Of a stretch of 64,000 nucleotides of DNA, positions 42,379 through 50,944 are shown piece after piece. Origin of the DNA: an uncultured Pseudokineococcus sp. GTDB lineage: Bacteria > Actinomycetota > Actinomycetes > Actinomycetales > Quadrisphaeraceae. Below the pieces are notes generated by a model, which saw only the letters and a program-made list of their open reading frames with translations, made no database searches and was not told where the DNA came from. The translations under genes and the position numbers were made by a program. The stretch is taken from assembly GCF_947495735.1 (NCBI RefSeq), contig NZ_CANMAA010000004.1:281368-345367 (forward strand), read 5' to 3'. Numbering within the stretch: position 1 is the stretch's first letter; each line of letters starts with the position of its first letter.

Positions 42379-42384
42379 TAGCGT
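42379..42384 (+). promoter_or_regulatory. -10 hexamer TAGCGT for ceoB (leaderless)
   Basis: TAGCGT ends 6 nt before the GTG at 42391. It is back-to-back with the TACCAT hexamer of the divergent transporter. Confidence 0.55.
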
Positions 42385-42390
42385 CGCGCC

Positions 42391-43053
42391 GTGCACTTCG
42401 TCGTCATGGGCTGCGGGCGCGTCGGGTCGACCCTCGCGGTCGCCCTCGAGCGCCACGGCCACTCCGTGGCCGTCGTCGACAAGGACCCCCAGTCCTTCCG
42501 CCGCCTCGGCACGGGCTTCGAGGGCCGCACGGTGCAGGGCGTCGGCTTCGACCGCGACGTGCTGCTGGAGGCCGGCGTCGAGGACGCCTACGCCTTCGCG
42601 GCCGTCAGCAGCGGGGACAACTCCAACATCCTGGCCGCCCGGGTGGCCCGGGAGGTCTTCGGCGTCGAGAACGTGGCGGCGCGGATCTACGACTCCGCCC
42701 GCGCGGAGGTCTACGAGCGCCTGGGCATCCCGACCGTCGCGACGGTGAAGTGGACGGCCGACCAGATGGTCCGGCGCCTGCTCCCCCGCGGCGTGGTGCC
42801 GGACTACACCGACGCCAGCGGGTCGGTGCACCTCGCCGAGGTCTCCGTGCCGCCGTCCTGGGTCGGCACCCGGCTGACCGACCTCGAGCGGGCGACCTCC
42901 ACCCGCGTGGCCTTCGTGACGCGCCTCGGCTCCGCCCGCCTGCCGAAGCCGGACACCGTCCACCAGGAGGGCGACGTGCTCCACCTGCTCGTGCCCGACG
43001 CCGCCGTCACCGAGGTCGAGAAGGTCCTCGACGCCGGTCCCGACCCGGAGTAG
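42391..43053 (+). CDS. ceoB: TrkA-family potassium uptake regulator CeoB
   Basis: RCK-type regulator of 220 residues. RCK_N (about 1-125) has the dinucleotide motif VVMGCGRVGSTLAVAL and VVDKDPQSF, and RCK_C follows (SVHLAEVSVPPSWVGTRLTDL). It likely gates K+ transport in response to NAD(H) or nucleotides. It pairs with ceoC 115 bp downstream, the usual actinobacterial arrangement. The second RCK_C contains TRVAFVTRLGSARLPKPD. Leaderless promoter. Confidence 0.93.
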   Translation: MHFVVMGCGRVGSTLAVALERHGHSVAVVDKDPQSFRRLGTGFEGRTVQGVGFDRDVLLEAGVEDAYAFAAVSSGDNSNILAARVAREVFGVENVAARIYDSARAEVYERLGIPTVATVKWTADQMVRRLLPRGVVPDYTDASGSVHLAEVSVPPSWVGTRLTDLERATSTRVAFVTRLGSARLPKPDTVHQEGDVLHLLVPDAAVTEVEKVLDAGPDPE

Positions 43054-43168
43054 CCGCAGCGACCCGCTGCGGGCCCGGACCCGCAGCGGCCACGACCCGG
43101 CCAGCGCCTCCCCCGGCGGCGCGCCGCCGGCGTCCCGCCCCATCCCCACCACCCCGCGAGGAGGCGCC

Positions 43169-43873
43169 GTGCGCGTGCTCATCGCCGGCGCGGGCAGCGT
43201 CGGCCGGTCCATCGCCCGCGAGCTGCTCGCCGGCGGCCACGACGTCCTGCTCGTGGACCGCAACCCCGAGAACGTCGGCCGGGCGTCGGTGCCCGGCGCG
43301 CGCTGGCTCCTCGCCGACGCCTGCGAGATCGGCTCGCTGTCGGGCGCCGGGCTCGAGGCCACCGACGTCGTGGTCGCGGCCACCGGCGACGACAAGGCCA
43401 ACCTCGTGGTGTCCCTGCTCGCCAAGACCGAGTTCGGCGTCCCCCGGACCGTGGCCCGCGTGAACAACCCCAAGAACGAGTGGATGTTCGACGAGGCCTG
43501 GGGCGTCGACGTCATGGTGTCCACGCCGCGCCTGATGACGGCGCTGGTGGAGGAGGCGGTGGCCGTCGGCGACGTCGTGGAGGTCTTCTCCTTCCGCGGC
43601 GGCGCCAAGATGCTCGGCTACACGATCCCCGACGCCTCGCCCCTGGCTGGCTCGGCCGTCGGCGGCATCTCCTGGCCGCCGGACACCGTGCTCGTCGGCC
43701 TCGTGCGGGGCGGGCGCCCCCTGGCGCCCACCGAGGACGACGCGCTCGAGGCGCGCGACGAGCTGCTGCTGCTCGCGGGCGACGAGGACGAGGAGGAGCT
43801 GCGCGAGATGCTCACCCCCGGCCGCTGGCAGCGCGACCCCGCCGGGCACACCGGCGGCGCCGAGCTCGTCTAG
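43169..43873 (+). CDS. ceoC: TrkA-family potassium uptake regulator CeoC
   Basis: Second RCK regulator, 234 residues, with VLIAGAGSVGRSIARELL, VDRNPENV and VVAATGDDKANLVVSLLAK, then an RCK_C domain (EVFSFRGGAKMLGYTIPDASPLAGSAVGG). It has an acidic stretch (AGDEDEEEL) near the C-terminus. GTG with a strong GAGGAGG site. CeoB and CeoC probably act as a heteromeric gate for a K+ transporter; the divergent KimA-like permease is an obvious partner. Confidence 0.93.
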   Translation: MRVLIAGAGSVGRSIARELLAGGHDVLLVDRNPENVGRASVPGARWLLADACEIGSLSGAGLEATDVVVAATGDDKANLVVSLLAKTEFGVPRTVARVNNPKNEWMFDEAWGVDVMVSTPRLMTALVEEAVAVGDVVEVFSFRGGAKMLGYTIPDASPLAGSAVGGISWPPDTVLVGLVRGGRPLAPTEDDALEARDELLLLAGDEDEEELREMLTPGRWQRDPAGHTGGAELV

Positions 43874-43882
43874 CGGCCCCGC

Positions 43883-43909
43883 CCCCACCGCTCCTCGGGT
43901 GCGGTGGGG
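43883..43909. terminator. Hairpin between ceoC and the convergent DUF3159 gene
   Basis: A 9-bp stem CCCCACCGC/GCGGTGGGG with a 9-nt loop. Confidence 0.55.
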
Positions 43910-43923
43910 CGTCGGGGGTGCGC

Positions 43924-44781
43924 CTAGCCCTCGTGCCGCTGCGGCTCGGCGGTGGCCCCCGGCGCGGGTCCGCCGTCGCCGTCGCGGTCCTCGCCGTGGT
44001 GCCCCGCGCGGGGGACCCCGCGCACGAGCACCCACGTCACGTAGGCGGCCAGGCCGAAGAGCGGGAAGCCCATGACGACGCGCGCGGTGCCGAGCGCCGC
44101 CACCTGGTCGGCCAGGTACAGCGGCCCCTGGACGAGCAGCCGCAGCGCGAAGACGGCGATCCAGACCCAGGTCACCTGCACGTACACGCGCAGCCGGCGC
44201 GGGTCGTCCTTCCAGGCCAGGCGCTCGTCGGTCAGCAGGCCGAGCACGAGCCCCAGGACCGGCCACGGCCCCCGCGGGACGCGCAGGCGCCGTCCGCGCC
44301 CCAGGGGCACGGAGAAGGCCGGCGTCCGCAGCGTCGAGACCAGGTAGGCGCCGGCGTAGACGACGTTGACGAGCAGCCCCAGGGCGAAGAAGTCGCGCGC
44401 CTCCCCCGTGCGCGAGGCGACGAGGGCGCACACCGCCACGCCGAGGAGGCCCGACAGCGCCTGACTGGGCGAGCTGCGCGCCAGCAGGCGGAGCACGACG
44501 AAGAGGGCCGAGGCGGCCAGTGCGGCGTAGATCGCGGTGCGCAGGTCCTGCAGGAGGCTGACGACGACGACGAAGACGACGCTCGGCAGCGCGACCTCGG
44601 CCACGCCGCGGGGCCCGCCGAGCGCCTCGGAGACCGAGAAGTCGGGACCGAGGGCCGCCGCCAGGCCGGAGCGCCCCTGCGCCGCCGTCACCGGGTCGGG
44701 CCCGGGTGCGCCCGCCGTGACGTCGGCGGCGCGGTCCTCGCGCGGCTCGCGGGCGCCCCGGTCCGGGGTCGCGGGGGTCAC
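43924..44781 (-). CDS. DUF3159 family membrane protein
   Basis: Actinobacterial membrane protein of 285 residues, function unknown. An Arg/Asp/Pro-rich N-terminus precedes several helices (VALPSVVFVVVVSLLQDL, IYAALAASALFVVLRLLA, FFALGLLVNVVYAGAYLVS, GPWPVLGLVLGLLTDERL, VTWVWIAVFALRLLVQ, GFPLFGLAAYVTWVLV). It resembles the DUF3159 family. GTG start overlaps the OB-fold gene stop as GTGA. The C-terminus is acidic and glycine rich. Confidence 0.88.
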   Translation of the reverse strand: MTPATPDRGAREPREDRAADVTAGAPGPDPVTAAQGRSGLAAALGPDFSVSEALGGPRGVAEVALPSVVFVVVVSLLQDLRTAIYAALAASALFVVLRLLARSSPSQALSGLLGVAVCALVASRTGEARDFFALGLLVNVVYAGAYLVSTLRTPAFSVPLGRGRRLRVPRGPWPVLGLVLGLLTDERLAWKDDPRRLRVYVQVTWVWIAVFALRLLVQGPLYLADQVAALGTARVVMGFPLFGLAAYVTWVLVRGVPRAGHHGEDRDGDGGPAPGATAEPQRHEG

Positions 44782-45278
44782 GAGCGCGCCGGCGCGGCCG
44801 TGGGCAGGAGCTCGTACCGCGGGTTGTACATGACGGCGTGGTGGTCCACCACGCTGACCAGCCCCTCGACCTTGATGCGGCGGCCGGCCTCGACGCCGGC
44901 GATCTCCCGGCGCCCGAGCCAGATGACCGACAGCGCGCCGGAGCCGTCGAAGACCTCGGCCTCCAGGGCCGGGGTGCCGGCACGGGGGCGCAGGGTCACG
45001 CTGCGCAGCGTCCCGGCGACGAGGACGCGGTGCCGGTCCCCGAGGAGCGCGCACGGCCGGCCGCCCTCGCGGGCCGACTCGGCCTGCTCGGCCACCGCGT
45101 GCATCTCCTCGCGGCTGCTGAAGCGGGTGACCGCCTGGCGCAGCCCGTCGAGACCGCCTCGCGGCGCCGGGAGGGCGCCGTCCTCGCGCTCGCCGGGAGC
45201 GGCGCCCCTGCCCGGGGACAGCCCCAGCCGTTCGCGCGTGCGTCCCACGACGTCGTCCTCCTCGTCGACCCGGGTCAT
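44778..45278 (-). CDS. OB-fold nucleic-acid binding domain protein
   Basis: Protein of 166 residues with an OB-fold domain in the C-terminal half: HRVLVAGTLRSVTLRPRAGTPALEAEVFDGSGALSVIWLGRREIAGVEAGRRIKVEGLVSV. The N-terminus is charged. Such small OB proteins accompany DUF3159 and DUF3710 genes in actinobacteria and may bind single-stranded nucleic acid. ATG at 45278; stop couples to DUF3159. Confidence 0.87.
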   Translation of the reverse strand: MTRVDEEDDVVGRTRERLGLSPGRGAAPGEREDGALPAPRGGLDGLRQAVTRFSSREEMHAVAEQAESAREGGRPCALLGDRHRVLVAGTLRSVTLRPRAGTPALEAEVFDGSGALSVIWLGRREIAGVEAGRRIKVEGLVSVVDHHAVMYNPRYELLPTAAPARS

Positions 45279-45452
45279 CAGCCCGGATCGTCAGCCCAGA
45301 TCGCCGGCCCAGACGGCCACCGGCACGAGCCGGGGCCACGACCCGCCTGCGGTCGCCCGGCCAGCGTAGGCGCTCCTCCCGCCCCCGCCGCGCGCCCCTC
45401 CACCACCACCCGGATGCGCGTCCGGGCCCGCCGGCGCGCGACCGGACCGGAA

Positions 45453-45499
45453 CGCCCGAGGACCCCCGGGCCCCGGGCGGGCTCGGGGGTCCTCGGGCG
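45453..45499. terminator. Hairpin downstream of the DUF3710 gene
   Basis: A 16-bp perfect stem (45453-45468 with 45484-45499) with a 15-nt GC-rich loop. Confidence 0.7.
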
Positions 45500-45536
45500 A
45501 GGCGTGCCGCGCGGACCCGGGGGGTCGGCCGATCGG

Positions 45537-45581
45537 CAGCTCAGCGGGTCAGCAGCTCAGCGGGTCAGCAGCTCAGCGGGT
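45537..45581. repeat. 16-bp tandem repeat overlapping the DUF3710 stop
   Basis: Nearly three copies of CAGCTCAGCGGGTCAG. As the unit is 16 bp, the TGA on the minus strand in each copy falls in a different frame, so stops occur in all three frames just after the coding region. Confidence 0.85.
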
Positions 45582-46523
45582 CTCGGTGGTCTCCGGGCCG
45601 CGGTGGAACGGGTCGAGCGGCCCGAGGCCGTCCTCCGCCACGCCGCCGTCGGCGTCGGCGGGGACCTGCTGCTCGCCCCCGGGGGCCGGGGAGGCCGGGA
45701 CCTGGCTCGAGGGCCCCTGCTCCCCCGCGTCCTGCGGGTCCTGCGGGTCGCCGTCCGGCGCGGCCGCACCGGCCGGAGCGCCCTGGGGACCCGTCGGCCG
45801 GGCCTGGTCCTGCGGCGGCAGGCGCAGCGGCAGCATGTCGCGCGGGGCCATGGCCTCGGCGCCGCGGTCGACGACCACGGCGCGCAGGAGCGCCTCGAGC
45901 GGGGCCGCGGCCTCCTGGTCGACGGCGGCGCGCCCCCCGAAGACGGCGCGCACGAACCAGCGGGGGCCGTCGACCCCGGCGAAGCGGACGGCGCGGTGCC
46001 CCGTGCGCCCGTCCTCGGTGCGCACCGGCACCCGCGCCAGGACCTCGGGCCCGAAGGCGCCCTCGGCGTCCTCGCTGGCCCCGCCCTGACGGCTCACCTG
46101 TCCGCGGATCTCCCCGCGGATCTCCGCCCAGATGCCGTCCGTGCGCGGCGCGGCGAAGGCCTGCAGCTGCAGCGTGGACGGCCCCAGGACGATGACGGCG
46201 CCGATGACGCGCTGGGTCTTCTCCTCCAGCTCCAGGCGCAGCTCCATGCCCTGGACCGCCGGCAGCCGCAGGGCCCCCAGGTCCACGCGCGGCCGGGCGA
46301 GGTCCTCCTCGGAGACCTCGGTCAGGTCGAGAGGGCCCTCCTTCCGGCGGCGGGCCTCGCGGGCCAGGGCCGCCGTGCGGACGCGCTCGGCCTCGGCCTC
46401 GGCCGCCACGCGGGCGGCGCGGTCGGCGACCGCCTGCGCGTCCTCCTCCTCAGCAGCACCCGCCCCCTCCGCGAGGGGCGCGGTCTCCTCGACGGGCTGG
46501 TCCTTGCTGCGGCGCCACTTCAC
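45573..46523 (-). CDS. DUF3710 family protein
   Basis: Conserved actinobacterial protein of 316 residues, function unknown. Starts with a charged helical region (VKWRRSKDQPVEETAP, EAEAERVRTAALAREARRRK), then the family core LDLGALRLPAVQGMELRLELE, VIGAVIVLGPSTLQLQAFAAPR and HRAVRFAGVDGPRWFVRAVFGGRAA. The C-terminal ~75 residues are Pro/Gln/Ala low complexity. GTG overlaps the dut stop as GTGA. It normally follows dut in actinobacteria. Confidence 0.9.
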   Translation of the reverse strand: MKWRRSKDQPVEETAPLAEGAGAAEEEDAQAVADRAARVAAEAEAERVRTAALAREARRRKEGPLDLTEVSEEDLARPRVDLGALRLPAVQGMELRLELEEKTQRVIGAVIVLGPSTLQLQAFAAPRTDGIWAEIRGEIRGQVSRQGGASEDAEGAFGPEVLARVPVRTEDGRTGHRAVRFAGVDGPRWFVRAVFGGRAAVDQEAAAPLEALLRAVVVDRGAEAMAPRDMLPLRLPPQDQARPTGPQGAPAGAAAPDGDPQDPQDAGEQGPSSQVPASPAPGGEQQVPADADGGVAEDGLGPLDPFHRGPETTETR

Positions 46524-47203
46524 GGCTGCTCCTCCCCGGCGGCGCGCGGGCCCCCGGCGGTCGTCTCGGTCCGGCCGGCGGCGGTGGTGCCGGCCGGTGC
46601 GGTGGTCGTGCTGGCCGGTGCGGTGCTCACGCGGTCCCCCGGCGGTCCGCCGGTCCCTCCGACCTGGGCGCCCAGGGTGGCAGACGCGGGCCCGCCCGCT
46701 CCCGGTGCGGCGGCGGTCCAGCCGCCGGTGGACCCGTGGCCGCGCTCCCCGCGGGGGGAGCCCGGCAGCTCGTCGACCACCGCGAACGTCGCGCGCGCCA
46801 CGCGCTGGACGACGAGCTGGGCGATGCGGTCGCCCCGCCGGACGGAGAACGCCTCGTCGCGGTCGGTGTTGACGAGCGTCACGAGCACCTCGCCCCGGTA
46901 GCCGGCGTCCACGGTGCCCGGCCCGTTCAGGGTCGTGACGCCGTGGCGCGCGGCGAGGCCGGAGCGCGGGTGGACGAAGGCGGCGTACCCCTCGGGGAGC
47001 GCGACGGCGACCCCCGTGGCGACGGTGGCGCGGCCGCCGGGGGGCAGCTGCACGTCGTGCCTCGCGAGGAGGTCGGCCCCGGCGTCGCCCGGCTGGGCGT
47101 AGGCGGGCAGCGGGAGGTCGGGGTCGAGGCGGCGCAGGGCCACGGGCACGACCTCGACCGCCTCGGCGGACGGGCCGCCGACCGGCACCGGGGGGACCTC
47201 CAC
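46520..47203 (-). CDS. dut: dUTP diphosphatase Dut
   Basis: Trimeric dUTPase, 227 residues, hydrolysing dUTP to dUMP. Motifs are present in order: PGDAGADLLA, HPRSGLAARHG, NGPGTVDAGYRGEV, GDRIAQLVVQ and the motif V RGERGHGSTGG (His in place of the common Phe, as in mycobacteria). The family core ends near residue 155; a ~70-residue Thr/Ala/Gly tail follows. GTG start with TAGGCT 8 nt upstream. Diverges from the DUF3093 gene over 56 bp. Confidence 0.96.
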   Translation of the reverse strand: MEVPPVPVGGPSAEAVEVVPVALRRLDPDLPLPAYAQPGDAGADLLARHDVQLPPGGRATVATGVAVALPEGYAAFVHPRSGLAARHGVTTLNGPGTVDAGYRGEVLVTLVNTDRDEAFSVRRGDRIAQLVVQRVARATFAVVDELPGSPRGERGHGSTGGWTAAAPGAGGPASATLGAQVGGTGGPPGDRVSTAPASTTTAPAGTTAAGRTETTAGGPRAAGEEQP

Positions 47204-47211
47204 GGGCGCCG

Positions 47212-47217
47212 AGCCTA
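47212..47217 (-). promoter_or_regulatory. -10 hexamer TAGGCT for dut (leaderless)
   Basis: TAGGCT on the minus strand ends 8 nt before the GTG at 47203. Confidence 0.5.
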
Positions 47218-47259
47218 GCCCCGCGACCCGGCCGCCCGGCCCGTGCGAGGCTTCTGCCC

Positions 47260-47820
47260 GTGGCAGATCCGGAGGACGCAGCAGGGACGCCGCGCGAGGC
47301 GTCCGCCGACGCGGGCGCCGCACGGCCCTCCCCCGCCGGGCGGCCCGGCCGCGGGGCCGCCGACCGCCCGGACGCCGACGTGCTGCACGCCGAGCGCGTG
47401 TGGCCGGGCCCCGGCACCTGGGTGTTCGCACCCGTCCTCGCCGCGCTCACCGGGATCGCGGCGGCGCCGCTCGGCACGACCGTGGTCGTGGCGGCCGTCC
47501 TGGTCGTGGGCGCGGTCGTCGTCGTCGGGCTCGTGCGCAACTCACCACGGGTCGTCGTCACGACGACGGAGCTGCGCGCCGGCGGCGCCCGCATCCCCCG
47601 CAGCGACCTCGGCGCCGCCAGCGGCTACGACGGCGAGGACGCCCGCCAGCAGCGGGGGCCCGTCCTCGACGCCCGCGCGCACCTCGTCATGCGCGGCTGG
47701 GCGGACGGCGTCGTGCGCGTGGAGGTGGTCGACCCGGGCGACCCGACGCCGTACTGGCTGGTCTCGACCCGCCGACCGGCCGACCTCGCCCGGGCGCTCC
47801 AGCCGTCCACGGCCGCCTGA
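47260..47820 (+). CDS. DUF3093 family membrane protein
   Basis: Protein of 186 residues with two hydrophobic helices (GTWVFAPVLAALTGIAAAPLGTTVVVAAVLVVGAVVVVGLV) and a C-terminal PH-like soluble part (PRVVVTTTELRAGGARIPRSDLGAAS, PYWLVSTRRPADLARAL). Matches actinobacterial DUF3093. Its usual place opposite dut is seen here. GTG start with GAGGCT 7 nt upstream. Confidence 0.9.
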   Translation: MADPEDAAGTPREASADAGAARPSPAGRPGRGAADRPDADVLHAERVWPGPGTWVFAPVLAALTGIAAAPLGTTVVVAAVLVVGAVVVVGLVRNSPRVVVTTTELRAGGARIPRSDLGAASGYDGEDARQQRGPVLDARAHLVMRGWADGVVRVEVVDPGDPTPYWLVSTRRPADLARALQPSTAA

Positions 47821-47834
47821 GGGGCGTCCTCGCG

Positions 47835-47868
47835 GCCGTCCCGGGCCGCGGCGCGCGCCCGGGACGGC
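47835..47868. terminator. Hairpin between DUF3093 and SDR genes
   Basis: An 11-bp stem GCCGTCCCGGG/CCCGGGACGGC with a 12-nt loop between convergent genes. Confidence 0.7.
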
Positions 47869-47889
47869 TCCGCTCGGTCCTCGAGGTGC

Positions 47890-48720
47890 TCAGTCCTGGA
47901 GGTCGGTGCTGGCGCTGAGCTCGCGCCACGCCTCCAGCTCGGCCCGCTGGGCGTCGAGCACGGCGCCGGCCGCCGAGAGCGCGTCCGTCCCGAGCAGCAG
48001 CAGCGCCGGGGGCTCGGGCGACGTGATCGCCGTGATCATCGCCTCCGCCGCCCTCGCCGGGTCCCCGGGCTGGGTGCCGTGGACGGTGTCGTTCTCCTTG
48101 CGCCGGGGCCCGACGGTCTCGGCGTAGTCCGCGATGGGCGCCGACGCCCCGGTGAGGGAGCGGCCGGCGAAGTCGGTGCGGAAGCCCCCCGGCTCGACGG
48201 CCATGACCGCGACGCCCAGCGGCGCCAGCTCCTGGCGCAACGAGCCGGACATCCCCTCCAGCGCCGCCTTGACGGCCGCGTAGTACCCGGACCCGGGCGG
48301 GCAGACCCGCGCGCCGATCGAGGAGACGTTGACGACCGCCCCGGACCGGCGGGCGCGCATCCCCGGCAGCACCGCCTTGACCATCGCCACGGCGCCGAAG
48401 AAGTTCGTGTCGAACAGGCGCCGCACGTCGGCGTCGTCGCCCTCCTCGACCGCGCCGCGGTACCCGTAGCCCGCGTTGTTCACCAGGACGTCGACGCCGC
48501 CGAAGCGCTCCTCGGCGGCTCGCACCGCCTCGGCCACCTGCGCCGCGTCGGTCACGTCCAGCGCCAGCGCCAGGGCCGTGCCCGGGTGGGCCGCGACGAG
48601 GTCCTCGACCGCTGAGACGTCGCGGGCGGTGACGGCCGCGGAGTCCCCGCGGGCCAGGACCGCCTCGGCCAGGGACCGGCCCAGGCCGGTGGAGCATCCG
48701 GTGATCAGCCACGTGGTCAT
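47890..48720 (-). CDS. Short-chain dehydrogenase/reductase
   Basis: Classical SDR of 276 residues: Rossmann LITGCSTGLGRSLAEAV (TGxxxGxG), NNAGYGYRGAVEE, catalytic Ser in VNVSSIGARV and YAAVK (Tyr-x3-Lys). PGGFRTDF follows. This is a typical NAD(P)-dependent oxidoreductase with undetermined substrate. ATG has GAGACT 6 nt upstream, consistent with a leaderless message. No functional link to dut or DUF4193 is visible. Confidence 0.88.
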   Translation of the reverse strand: MTTWLITGCSTGLGRSLAEAVLARGDSAAVTARDVSAVEDLVAAHPGTALALALDVTDAAQVAEAVRAAEERFGGVDVLVNNAGYGYRGAVEEGDDADVRRLFDTNFFGAVAMVKAVLPGMRARRSGAVVNVSSIGARVCPPGSGYYAAVKAALEGMSGSLRQELAPLGVAVMAVEPGGFRTDFAGRSLTGASAPIADYAETVGPRRKENDTVHGTQPGDPARAAEAMITAITSPEPPALLLLGTDALSAAGAVLDAQRAELEAWRELSASTDLQD

Positions 48721-48905
48721 GGCCCGAGTCTCGCGAGCGGAGCGCTCGCCGTCACCTCGGAGCGTCGAGGGGCCGCGCGGAGGAGCACCGGGCTGGGGCG
48801 GGTCCGGGCGAGACGGCGGCGCGACCGGGCCTTCCACCGGCAGGACGGCCGCAGGACACCCACCAGGGCCCGCAGGACGGCGACGGGAGCCCTCAGGACG
48901 GCGAC

Positions 48906-48940
48906 GGGGGCCGGCGCCCGTCGGACGGGCGCCGGCCCCC
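48906..48940 (-). terminator. Hairpin downstream of the DUF4193 gene
   Basis: A GC-rich 15-bp stem (48906-48920 with 48926-48940) and TCGGA loop, about 40 bp past the stop. Confidence 0.7.
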
Positions 48941-48977
48941 GTGCAGGCCGACCGGTCGGAGCGCGCGGGCGCGCCCG

Positions 48978-49280
48978 TCAGGCAGCGCACTCCGTGCACA
49001 CGAGCCGGCTCGCGGTCGACTCGTCCGCGAGCTGGCTCCGGTGGTGGACCAGGAAGCAGGACGAGCAGGTGAACTCGTCGGCCTGCCGGGGCAGCACCCG
49101 GACGGACAGCTCCTCGTTGGACAGGTCGGCGCCGGGGAGCTCGAAGCCCTCGGCGGCCTCGGTCTCGTCCTCGTCGACCTTGCCCGAGCTCTGGTCGGCG
49201 CGGCGGGCCTTGAGCTCCTCGATGGAGTCCTCGTTGAGCTCGTCGTCGGTCTTGCGCGGTGCGTCGTAGTCGGTGGCCAT
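48978..49280 (-). CDS. DUF4193 family zinc-ribbon-like protein
   Basis: Actinobacterial small protein of 100 residues, function unknown. The N-terminal ATDYDAPRKTDDELNEDSIEELKARR is the family signature. Two Cys pairs (CSSC and CTEC, about residues 73-97) suggest a zinc ribbon. Highly conserved and usually near dut/DUF3093. The start is at the ATG; a distant CACAAT (49491-49496) may be its -10, giving a long ~200-nt leader. Confidence 0.92.
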   Translation of the reverse strand: MATDYDAPRKTDDELNEDSIEELKARRADQSSGKVDEDETEAAEGFELPGADLSNEELSVRVLPRQADEFTCSSCFLVHHRSQLADESTASRLVCTECAA

Positions 49281-49812
49281 GTCGTGCGTCACGCTCCAGG
49301 TCGGTTCGTCGTCGGTGCTGGTCGGGCTGGCGCTCGTGCTCGCACGGGCACCCTCGCGCCCGCCGCGGCGAGCACGGCGCCGAGGGTCTCGGGCGCACGC
49401 TGGTCGCCGCGGTCGGCGGGAGCCCCACCGTGGGCCCCAACGTCCGAGGGACGCTCCTGATGCCCGTGCTGCGCACCCGCGCGACGGCGCATTGTGCACC
49501 ACCCGTGCCCGGTGGACACGCCGGGTCACCACCGGTCTCGCCGGGAGGACGCCGGCGCCACGGCCGGCTCCTCGGGTCGGCGGTGCCCGGACCGGGCTCG
49601 CGGACCTCTTCGGTGACCGGCGGGTGGCGCGGCGGTGACGGCCCGGTGGACGCCCGACGACCCCTCGCGAGGTCGGCCGGGAGGCCGGGGACGGGGGGCG
49701 CGCGAGGGGCCCGCTCCCGTCTACGCTCGACGGGCAGCCGGTCCCCGCCGCGCTGCGGGACGCAGTCCCCAGACCCGCGCGGCACCGCCGCGCCCGCCCC
49801 TGCGGAGGTGTG
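49281..49812. other. 532-bp intergenic region between DUF4193 and a small gene
   Basis: No supported gene. On the minus strand CACAAT (49491-49496) with GTGTCC 17 nt further upstream is a candidate promoter for DUF4193. On the plus strand TACGCT (49722-49727) is a candidate -10 for the 64-aa gene at 49813. The segment is slightly less GC rich than the flanks. Confidence 0.4.
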
Positions 49813-50007
49813 ATGAGCGAGTTCGCCAGCAACGTCAACGAGCGCGTGCGAGAGGCGCAGAGCGCGCTCGACCACGCGCGCGCCGAGGGGGACGACTACC
49901 TCGTCGGCGTGCACACCGGCCAGCTCGAGTCCCTCGCCCGCCTGGCCGAGGAGAACGACGTGGCGCTCCCCGCCGCCGAGGTCGAGGCCGAGCGCGCCAC
50001 GCGCTGA
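49813..50007 (+). CDS. Small hypothetical protein, 64 aa
   Basis: Short, probably helical acidic protein (MSEFASNVNERVREAQSA, DYLVGVHTGQLESLARLAEE). No family assigned. The ATG follows GCGGAGGTGTG, a strong ribosome site, and a 16-bp hairpin follows the stop. These make it likely real. Confidence 0.7.
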   Translation: MSEFASNVNERVREAQSALDHARAEGDDYLVGVHTGQLESLARLAEENDVALPAAEVEAERATR

Positions 50008-50025
50008 GCCGTCCTCGCGCGGCGG

Positions 50026-50060
50026 GTGCCGACGGCGCCGCCACGCGGCGCCGTCGGCAC
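50026..50060. terminator. Hairpin between the small gene and suhB
   Basis: A perfect 16-bp stem (50026-50041 with 50045-50060), loop CAC, between convergent genes. Confidence 0.85.
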
Positions 50061-50086
50061 GAACGGCCTCCTCGCAGGCGCCTGCG

Positions 50087-50944
50087 CTAGACGGCGTCCT
50101 CGCGCAGCGGGTCCAGGCCCGCGACGAGGTCGCCGAGCGTCGCGGCCAGCCCCGGCGCCGCGGCCAGGCAGAACCGGTCGGACGCCTGCTCGTGCGGAGC
50201 CAGCCCCCGCACGACGGCGCCGGCCTCCGCGGCGACGAGCGCCCCCGCCGCGTGGTCCCAGGGCTGCAGCCCCCGCTCGTAGTAGGCGTCCAGCCACCCC
50301 GTGCCCACCGCGCACAGGTCGATCGAGGCGACGCCGGCGCGCCGGATGTCGCGCACGTGCGGCAGGACGCCCGAGAGCACCCGGGCCTGCGCGGCGCGGC
50401 GCTGCGGCGTGTAGCCGAACCCGGTGCCCACGAGGGCCTCGCCGAGGGGCACCTCCGCCGGCCCGCGCAGGGGCTCACCGTCCAGGCGGGCGCCCCCGCC
50501 GAGGGACGCCGTCCACGTGCGCCCGCTGACCGGCTCGTGCACGCAGCCGGCGACGACGGTCCACGTCGTGGGGTCCGGGCGGTCGCCGGGCGCTCCCCCG
50601 CCGACGACCGCGGCCACGCTGACCGCGTAGCTGGGCAGCCCGTAGAGGTAGTTGACCGTGCCGTCGATGGGGTCGACGACCCACGTGACGCCGCTCGTCC
50701 CGCCCGCGGCGCCGCCCTCCTCCCCCAGCAGCCCGTCCTGCGGTCGCTCCCCGAGCAGGAGCTCGGTGAGCAGCGCCTCGCTCGCGGTGTCCATCGCCGT
50801 CACGACGTCGGTGGGGCTGGACTTGGTCGCCAGGACCTCCAGCCGCTCCGGGCGGCCGCGGTGCACGAGCTCACCGGCGGCGCGGGCGGCGCGCTCGGCG
50901 AGCGCGACCAGCTCGGCGCGCTCGGCGGCTGCGGGGGCGCTCAC
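50087..50944 (-). CDS. suhB: Inositol monophosphatase family protein
   Basis: Mg-dependent inositol/sugar-phosphate phosphatase, 285 residues. Metal ligands sit in the LLGEEGG motif and in [30 protein letters not shown] supplies the last Asp. It may act on inositol-1-phosphate for mycothiol or phosphatidylinositol synthesis, but specificity is not set by sequence. GTG overlaps the hemH stop as GTGA, so the two are co-translated. Confidence 0.92.
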   Translation of the reverse strand: MSAPAAAERAELVALAERAARAAGELVHRGRPERLEVLATKSSPTDVVTAMDTASEALLTELLLGERPQDGLLGEEGGAAGGTSGVTWVVDPIDGTVNYLYGLPSYAVSVAAVVGGGAPGDRPDPTTWTVVAGCVHEPVSGRTWTASLGGGARLDGEPLRGPAEVPLGEALVGTGFGYTPQRRAAQARVLSGVLPHVRDIRRAGVASIDLCAVGTGWLDAYYERGLQPWDHAAGALVAAEAGAVVRGLAPHEQASDRFCLAAAPGLAATLGDLVAGLDPLREDAV

